In this document: piece after piece, positions 14,385-19,143 of the stretch
Layout: each line of letters begins with the position of its first letter
How positions within the stretch are numbered: position 1 is the stretch's first letter
Assembly: GCA_050288085.1 (NCBI GenBank)
Contig: JBNKDD010000094.1
Coordinates: forward strand, 1-19,143
Length of the DNA: 19,143 bases
Source of the DNA: JBNKDD01 sp050288085
GTDB lineage: Bacteria > Chloroflexota > Anaerolineae > Aggregatilineales > UBA3940
Direction of reading: 5' to 3'
Made by a program: the position numbers and the translations under genes
The notes under the pieces: generated by a model
What the model was told of the DNA's origin: nothing
Database searches by the model: none
Seen by the model: only the letters and a program-made list of their open reading frames with translations

Positions 14385-15617
14385 TCAATTGTCAGCCTGT
14401 TCTCCATAGAAATCAGCTCCCCAATCAGGTAGATCACTCAGCGCATCGTAAGCCGGTCGGGTCTTGGTTTCCGGCCAGTCCGGGAGCATAATTGACCACC
14501 AGTACTCTTCGTTCTCCGGTGTCCAATAGGGGTCGGAAAGGTAAATGGTGGTCATAATACCGATCCAGGGCTGCCAGTGCCGCCTGGCCCACCAATAAGC
14601 ATCATAGAGATATTCTGCCTGCTGCTCCTCCGTTACGGCAAACCAGCTATAGGCTTCATTCACCGGGTCGAGTGTCCAGCCCATCTCCAGAATAGCGATC
14701 TGCTTTTGCCCGTCATCGTATTCGAGCATAATCCGGCGGATGTCTTCAACATGCCGGAAAGCATTCCAACGATGTCCGCCATATTCCGGTGTGTTGGCGG
14801 CCTCCTCCGGTGACACCTCTGGCGGGGCAGCATACCCCGGCGCATTGACCCCCAGCATATCAAAATATTCTGCTGCTCCGGCCTCATACATCCCCCGAAC
14901 AAACTCCTCATCCGGGATGGCGATGGGCAGCGTACTGCCGGTCGGAGCCAGCCCTGCCGAGATCACGATTGCTTCTGGGTCAGCAGCCTTGATCGCCTTG
15001 TAACAGACCGCCAGCAGATCGGTATATTCTGCCGGGTCAGGCGGCTCATCACCCCATTCACGGGATAAATTGGGTTCGTTCCACACCTGGTAAGCTTTGA
15101 TCCGACCCTGGTAGCGGTCGGCAACCGCGCCGCAAAAATCGCCGAAATCCTCGTAATCAGCCGGAGGGGCGTTTTCCAGGGGAGGCCAACCACCGTTAGC
15201 CTGTGACCAGAATGGCTGGTGATCAAGCCGTACCAGCAGCATCAATCCACGTTCTTCTGCATCCTCGACAATCCGATCGGTGCGCCACCAATCGTACTGG
15301 CCCTTTTCGTGGGTTTCGATATCCCGCCAGGGGAAAAGCTGCTTGATCCACCGGAACCCCATTTGCTGCACCATATCGAGGTCACGCTGTGCGATTTCCT
15401 CATTCCACCACAGCGATGTATGAATCGATGGGGATGGCGACGGGACAAGCTGCTGGACATCAACTTCAGGCAGAGCCTCGCGGATAATAACGACCGGATC
15501 GGGTTCAGGAGTTTCAACAGTGGCTTGAGTGCTCTGGCAGCCCGAAGCTATAGCGGGGACGATCAGCAGCAGGAAGATAGATGGCATAAGGTGACGGTGT
15601 TGAAATCGTAATCGCAT
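14385..15617 (-). CDS. exported lipoprotein with clan-A glycoside hydrolase-like TIM barrel (paralog 3 of 3)
   Basis: This 410-aa lipoprotein has a basic start, a hydrophobic stretch and a lipobox ending IASGC with C27. A short linker (about 30-62) leads to a (beta/alpha)8 domain resembling GH39/GH5-type cellulase-family enzymes. The barrel includes MVQQMGFRWIKQLFPWRDIE (82-101), then YQVWNEPNLSREWG (176-189) with E181 as predicted acid/base. AGLAPTGS (221-228) follows, then LEMGW (310-314) with E311 as predicted nucleophile. Both catalytic Glu are kept, so activity is likely, but the substrate is unknown. The ATG at 15617 starts the signal peptide. AGGAG lies 15 nt upstream, which is unusually far, so the start is slightly uncertain. 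It shares motifs and order with the two genes upstream, indicating tandem duplication followed by divergence. Confidence 0.85.
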   Translation of the reverse strand: MRLRFQHRHLMPSIFLLLIVPAIASGCQSTQATVETPEPDPVVIIREALPEVDVQQLVPSPSPSIHTSLWWNEEIAQRDLDMVQQMGFRWIKQLFPWRDIETHEKGQYDWWRTDRIVEDAEERGLMLLVRLDHQPFWSQANGGWPPLENAPPADYEDFGDFCGAVADRYQGRIKAYQVWNEPNLSREWGDEPPDPAEYTDLLAVCYKAIKAADPEAIVISAGLAPTGSTLPIAIPDEEFVRGMYEAGAAEYFDMLGVNAPGYAAPPEVSPEEAANTPEYGGHRWNAFRHVEDIRRIMLEYDDGQKQIAILEMGWTLDPVNEAYSWFAVTEEQQAEYLYDAYWWARRHWQPWIGIMTTIYLSDPYWTPENEEYWWSIMLPDWPETKTRPAYDALSDLPDWGADFYGEQADN

Positions 15618-15650
15618 GGTGAAGGTGATCGACTCCTGTGGCGATAGAAA

Positions 15651-15683
15651 CGCCCCGGACATCAAAACGAGTGTGCCGGGGCG
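15651..15683 (-). terminator. GC-rich hairpin between paralogs 2 and 3
   Basis: An 8-bp stem CGCCCCGG/CCGGGGCG with a 17-nt loop is followed on the minus strand by TTTCT. It lies 38 nt after the stop of the upstream gene. The U tract is short, so it may be a partial terminator that lowers expression of the downstream lipoprotein gene. Confidence 0.5.
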
Positions 15684-15721
15684 CAATAAGCTTAAACTGA
15701 TCAGTACGATAGTGCCGCGCT

Positions 15722-17080
15722 CTACGGCGCTTTGGGCATATTCTTCACCGCGTCAAAGGCCGGGCGTGGAGCACCATTCCCATCAGTGATAGAGAACAGG
15801 GCGCTGTCATCCTGGGGATTACCGCCTGACTTCGGCGAGAAGTCCAGGTTAAACAGGAAGGCCAACCTCACGAAACCCCAATCGTGCATCAACTGGTAAG
15901 CAGCAACAATGTTATCAGCCTGATCTTGCAGCGAGTTATCATAGGCAAATTCGAAGCTCTGTTTGGGATCACCGCCCATCCCTTCGACCGATGCCCAACC
16001 AAACTCGGTAACACACAGCGGCGTATCATGCCCGGCGGCTACAATCTTATCATGGTAGCCGGTCAGCGTTGAATAAAATGACCAACTGTGATGCGGGTTA
16101 AGCGGGTTGCCGGTGTCGAATGGGCCGAGGAACTGTGTGCCAGGGGGAGGGCCTGCGGCTAAGGCATCTTCTGCTGATTGGTTCGGCGGCAAGTTGTAGC
16201 CATTCGCATGGGCTCCCACACAGTCCACATGATCGAGCAGACCGGCATCGATCATCTGCTGCATATACCGGAAGTCGTCAATGGCTCCGACACCATCATC
16301 AAACCCGGTCGGGGATAACGCCCCACTGATCACGATCACGCCGGGATCAACCTCATGGATTGCCGCCGCAGACTGAGACACCAGGGTTACATAGTTGGCA
16401 GCGCTTAAACCTCCGGCAGTGTACCATTCGCGGTCGATGTTTTGCTCATTCCAGATCTCGACCGCACCGACCACACCGGAATACCGCCGCACCAATTCCG
16501 AAACATAGGTCACATAGTGCTGATAATCATCCGGCGGGCCAGCTTTGTCTTCTGCTGTCACCGACCGTGCCCAATCTGGCGCATCCACAACACTCACCAT
16601 CACCCGGATATTTTTTTCCCCCGCCGCCGCAAAAATGGCATCGAGAGCGGGCCAGTTTGGTTCACCGGGGTTAGGCTCAAGGTCGGCCCAACGGATCTGC
16701 TGCTTGACCCAACCCAGCCCCAATTGCTGAACCTGGTCGAGGGTCTGGTCGGTATTCATATGGATTTGCGCCTGGATACCATATCCAAACGACGTATCCT
16801 GCCGGGGCGGGATCGTGGGTTCAGCCGCCGCAGCAGCGGGCTGCTCACCACCTGCCGCTGGCTGATCGCCGGGGATCAAGGCGGTCGGGGTGGGGAAAGA
16901 GTCTTGTTGGACAACACCCTGCGATTCTGCCTCAGCTACCGTGTCCTCTTCTGACTGGTTAAGGGCCCACATAATACCCACGAACGTACAGATGGCCACC
17001 AGCACCACAATGCCGATCCAGGCAAAGATCATGATGCGCACCATCTTTGGCGATAATCGGACTTTACCGGATTGTGTCAT
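15722..17080 (-). CDS. membrane-anchored clan-A glycoside hydrolase-like protein (paralog 2 of 3)
   Basis: This 452-aa protein has a short basic cytoplasmic start, one transmembrane helix (about 15-40) and an extracellular linker rich in Ala/Pro/Gly/Gln (about 50-95). A TIM-barrel domain follows to the C-terminus. Conserved points are QLGLGWVKQQIRWADLEP (119-136), VEIWNEQNIDREW (207-219) with predicted acid/base E212, and ISGALSPTGFDDG (251-263). HHSWSFYST (330-338) and VTEFGWAS (357-364) with predicted nucleophile E359 follow. These match both neighbours in order. The helix lacks a lipobox Cys or an evident cleavage site, so it likely remains as an anchor. The ATG at 17080 has AGGAG 10 nt upstream. 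It starts 49 nt after the preceding gene, so the two probably share a transcript. The substrate is unknown. Confidence 0.85.
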   Translation of the reverse strand: MTQSGKVRLSPKMVRIMIFAWIGIVVLVAICTFVGIMWALNQSEEDTVAEAESQGVVQQDSFPTPTALIPGDQPAAGGEQPAAAAAEPTIPPRQDTSFGYGIQAQIHMNTDQTLDQVQQLGLGWVKQQIRWADLEPNPGEPNWPALDAIFAAAGEKNIRVMVSVVDAPDWARSVTAEDKAGPPDDYQHYVTYVSELVRRYSGVVGAVEIWNEQNIDREWYTAGGLSAANYVTLVSQSAAAIHEVDPGVIVISGALSPTGFDDGVGAIDDFRYMQQMIDAGLLDHVDCVGAHANGYNLPPNQSAEDALAAGPPPGTQFLGPFDTGNPLNPHHSWSFYSTLTGYHDKIVAAGHDTPLCVTEFGWASVEGMGGDPKQSFEFAYDNSLQDQADNIVAAYQLMHDWGFVRLAFLFNLDFSPKSGGNPQDDSALFSITDGNGAPRPAFDAVKNMPKAP

Positions 17081-17129
17081 GATGCAAGAACTCCTTCATA
17101 TTTCTCCAGATAGTCGGTGTTTGCATAGG

Positions 17130-19143
17130 CTATCCGCCCATTGCTGCGCCCAGGGTCGTACAGGCCGGGCAGCTCCCATCAGGCCGGATAATAGCATAGC
17201 CTGCCTGCGGGTCGCTTTCGTAGTTTGTAAAATCGACGTTCCACACGATCATCAGCCGGACATAACCCAGGCCCTTGGCGATAGTCACACCCTCGGCTAA
17301 CCAGTCAGCCTGATTCTGTACGGTGTTGGTGGCCGCCCAGTTAAACCGGTCAGGTAAAGCCCCATAACCATCGCCGGACAGGTAGCCGAACTCTGTCAGA
17401 CACACGGGCAAGGAGCCACCCATTCCGTAGTAGTAGACATCAATCGTTGGCTGGAAATACCAGCTATAGTGACCGCCACCTGCCGGGTGGCCACTCGTGG
17501 CCGAAGGTGACGTAGCTCCGGCATTATGGTGCACACCGATGCAGTTAGCGTAGTTGGCTGCGCCCGCTGCCGCCATCGCCTGGACATAAGGCTGGTCGTC
17601 ACAACCGCTAGCCGAACACCCACCACCGAAAAAGCCGGTCGGGGCCAGCGCACCGGTGATCACCATCGTATTCGGGCTGACACCCTTAATCGCGTTATAG
17701 GCCGGAGCCAGCATGTTATTCACATAACTGGTGGCATCAATCTGCCCAGGAGGCCATTCCGCGTCAATGTTCATTTCGTTCCAAACTTCGATGGCGTCAG
17801 GCTGGCTTGCCGCAACTGCTTTAAGATGCTCAACATAGCCACCAAAGTCGATGCTGGAGGGGTAGGGTGGCCCTGGAATACTCAACAGTACCTTGAAACC
17901 GGCAGCATGCCCCGCCGACACAAAACCACCGGCGGTCCCTGAATCGACGTAGGGATACTTGGCCTGGAACTTAACCCAGGACATCCCGGCCTGCTGCATC
18001 TGGGCCGCATGTCCAATCGAGTTGGGAACCTGTCCACCCAATGCAAAGCCACCGCCATCGCCGCCGCCGCCAACCGAAGGAGGTGGTGTCGAGGACTGGG
18101 TTGCGGCAGGGGTGCTATCGCCCGAATCGACGATTACAGCGGCGGTCGGGGTTGGCGTTTCCTCAGTTGGTGCTGCGCCTACCTGAACGCCAACCGAACC
18201 GCGATCCGATACACGCCCACCGACTAATTCAGCCTTGACTGTGTATTCGCCCGGATCGCCTGCTTGCCAGACAAACGGCGTACCCAACCCGGTCGCCTCA
18301 TCCAGAACGGCCCCACTTGCACCGGTAACCGTCCACTGCAAAAGGATCTGGCTGGGCACGGAAGAGACACTGCGAGCTTTGAATTCGTTGACAACCGTCG
18401 ATAGCCCGGCATCATTCCCTTCAGACAGCAAATTGGCAATGGAAATTCCACCCACGTTGTAGGCTGACACCTTATCGAGCCTGGCCCGCACCGAACTGGC
18501 TGTTACAATCCAGACGTGGCGCTGGCCGCTTTCAGCCGCATAATTATAGGTATAGGCTCCCGTATTCTGATCCGGGAGTAAATCGGTGACTTCACCGTTC
18601 AGTTCGAAGGTTAGCGACGCACCTTCTTCAAAGTTTTCTGCGCCTTCCGGCAAGCCGGTATCCAGAGCAACACTTCCCAACGGCGAGATAGCATCGTCAT
18701 AACTGATCAGGGTGAGACCGTTTTCATCGGTGGCACTCAGCGATGAAAACGATGGGTGCAGTTTAAACCGGCTGATTTCCCCAACGGCCCAATCCAGCAT
18801 ATTTAAAGCCGAGCCATTAGCTGCATAATCAGCAGGGCTGCGGCTCATATTCAGAATAACGATATCAGCCGCTTTACCGATTGCCCGCCAATCATAACTG
18901 CCAGTATCCCATGCCCCTGCTACACCGCCGGGTGTGGGTAATACAACTACCAGGAGCTTATTTTCAGCATCTAACTCTGCACCAAGCTCCGTGATGAAAT
19001 TAGCAAAAGCTTCCCGATCGGTCAGGCTGACCGCTGAATAATCAATCGCAATGCCGTTGTAGCCCTCGGTTGAAACATAATTCACCAGATCGGCGGTGTG
19101 AATAGACAATACAGATTCATTGTTTAGCAGCCCGGTGAGGGAA
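17130..19143 (-). CDS. large exported protein: degenerate GH18-like domain, Ig-like domain, linker and clan-A glycosidase-like barrel (paralog 1 of 3, 5' end outside window)
   Basis: The frame is open to the right edge, so the N-terminus (probably with a signal or anchor) is missing; at least 670 residues are visible. Numbers here count from the TTG at 19109. Residues up to about 245 resemble the GH18 domain of YaaH/SleL-type proteins. Signs are GYNGIAIDYSAVSLTDREAF (16-35), YDWRAIGKAADIVILNM (72-88), and SVRARLDKVSAYNVGGISIA (206-225). The GH18 catalytic motif DxxDxDxE ends in Ser (IDYSA), so chitinase-type activity is unlikely. An Ig-like beta domain (about 252-311) and a Thr/Pro/Gly linker (312-357) follow. 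The C-terminal barrel contains IEVWNEMNIDAEW (440-452, E445), ITGALAPTGF (484-493) and LTEFGYLSGD (571-580, E573). It is co-oriented with, and ends 49 nt before, the next paralog. The role is unknown; I infer carbohydrate binding or trimming at the cell surface. Confidence 0.82.
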   Translation of the reverse strand, partial: SLTGLLNNESVLSIHTADLVNYVSTEGYNGIAIDYSAVSLTDREAFANFITELGAELDAENKLLVVVLPTPGGVAGAWDTGSYDWRAIGKAADIVILNMSRSPADYAANGSALNMLDWAVGEISRFKLHPSFSSLSATDENGLTLISYDDAISPLGSVALDTGLPEGAENFEEGASLTFELNGEVTDLLPDQNTGAYTYNYAAESGQRHVWIVTASSVRARLDKVSAYNVGGISIANLLSEGNDAGLSTVVNEFKARSVSSVPSQILLQWTVTGASGAVLDEATGLGTPFVWQAGDPGEYTVKAELVGGRVSDRGSVGVQVGAAPTEETPTPTAAVIVDSGDSTPAATQSSTPPPSVGGGGDGGGFALGGQVPNSIGHAAQMQQAGMSWVKFQAKYPYVDSGTAGGFVSAGHAAGFKVLLSIPGPPYPSSIDFGGYVEHLKAVAASQPDAIEVWNEMNIDAEWPPGQIDATSYVNNMLAPAYNAIKGVSPNTMVITGALAPTGFFGGGCSASGCDDQPYVQAMAAAGAANYANCIGVHHNAGATSPSATSGHPAGGGHYSWYFQPTIDVYYYGMGGSLPVCLTEFGYLSGDGYGALPDRFNWAATNTVQNQADWLAEGVTIAKGLGYVRLMIVWNVDFTNYESDPQAGYAIIRPDGSCPACTTLGAAMGG

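Noticed and set aside
1..19143. Mobile element, prophage, CRISPR or defence island
   Set aside because: No transposase, integrase, direct-repeat arrays, cas genes or defence nucleases were seen; the content is metabolic, transport and surface genes.

Overview
This window looks like chromosomal DNA of a free-living bacterium. I infer a Chloroflexota (Anaerolineae-like) origin. The grounds are the moderately GC-rich sequence, a primary sigma factor with an acidic spacer, a DUF177 gene beside rpoD, a DUF4013 membrane protein, and large secreted TIM-barrel proteins with Thr/Pro/Gly-rich linkers. I could not run a phylogenetic search, so this assignment is provisional. There are no rRNA or tRNA genes, CRISPR arrays, insertion sequences or phage genes. 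Coding density is high and no gap between genes exceeds about 240 bases.

Left part (1-4640): the tail of an unseen plus-strand gene and its terminator face a TlpA/ResA-like thioredoxin lipoprotein (minus). Divergent from it is a 14-TM DHA2-type MFS exporter. Next come a strange acidic single-TM protein with a Cys/Ala tail, which has its own promoter, and leuC without leuD.

Middle part (4640-8664): rpoD and an upstream DUF177 (YceD-like) gene lie on the minus strand, without the rpmF gene that usually follows DUF177. Divergent from them is a two-gene unit, a PfkB kinase and PsuG, which together form a pseudouridine breakdown pathway.

ABC part (8619-12946, minus): TetR regulator, ABC half-exporter 1 and ABC half-exporter 2 are nearly overlapping. 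The two ATPases carry complementary degenerate motifs typical of heterodimeric exporters. A strong promoter with overlapping inverted repeats suggests autoregulation by the TetR protein. The operon's likely terminator lies inside the 3' end of the opposing psuG.

Right part (13036-19143): a DUF4013 membrane protein (plus) converges on a minus-strand set. That set is a stand-alone receiver-domain response regulator preceded by three tandem paralogous exported clan-A glycosidase-like proteins: a lipoprotein, a TM-anchored protein, and a large multidomain protein running off the right edge. The largest also carries a GH18-like domain whose catalytic Glu appears lost. This paralog cluster is the least explained part of the window and the best candidate for an undescribed cell-surface system.
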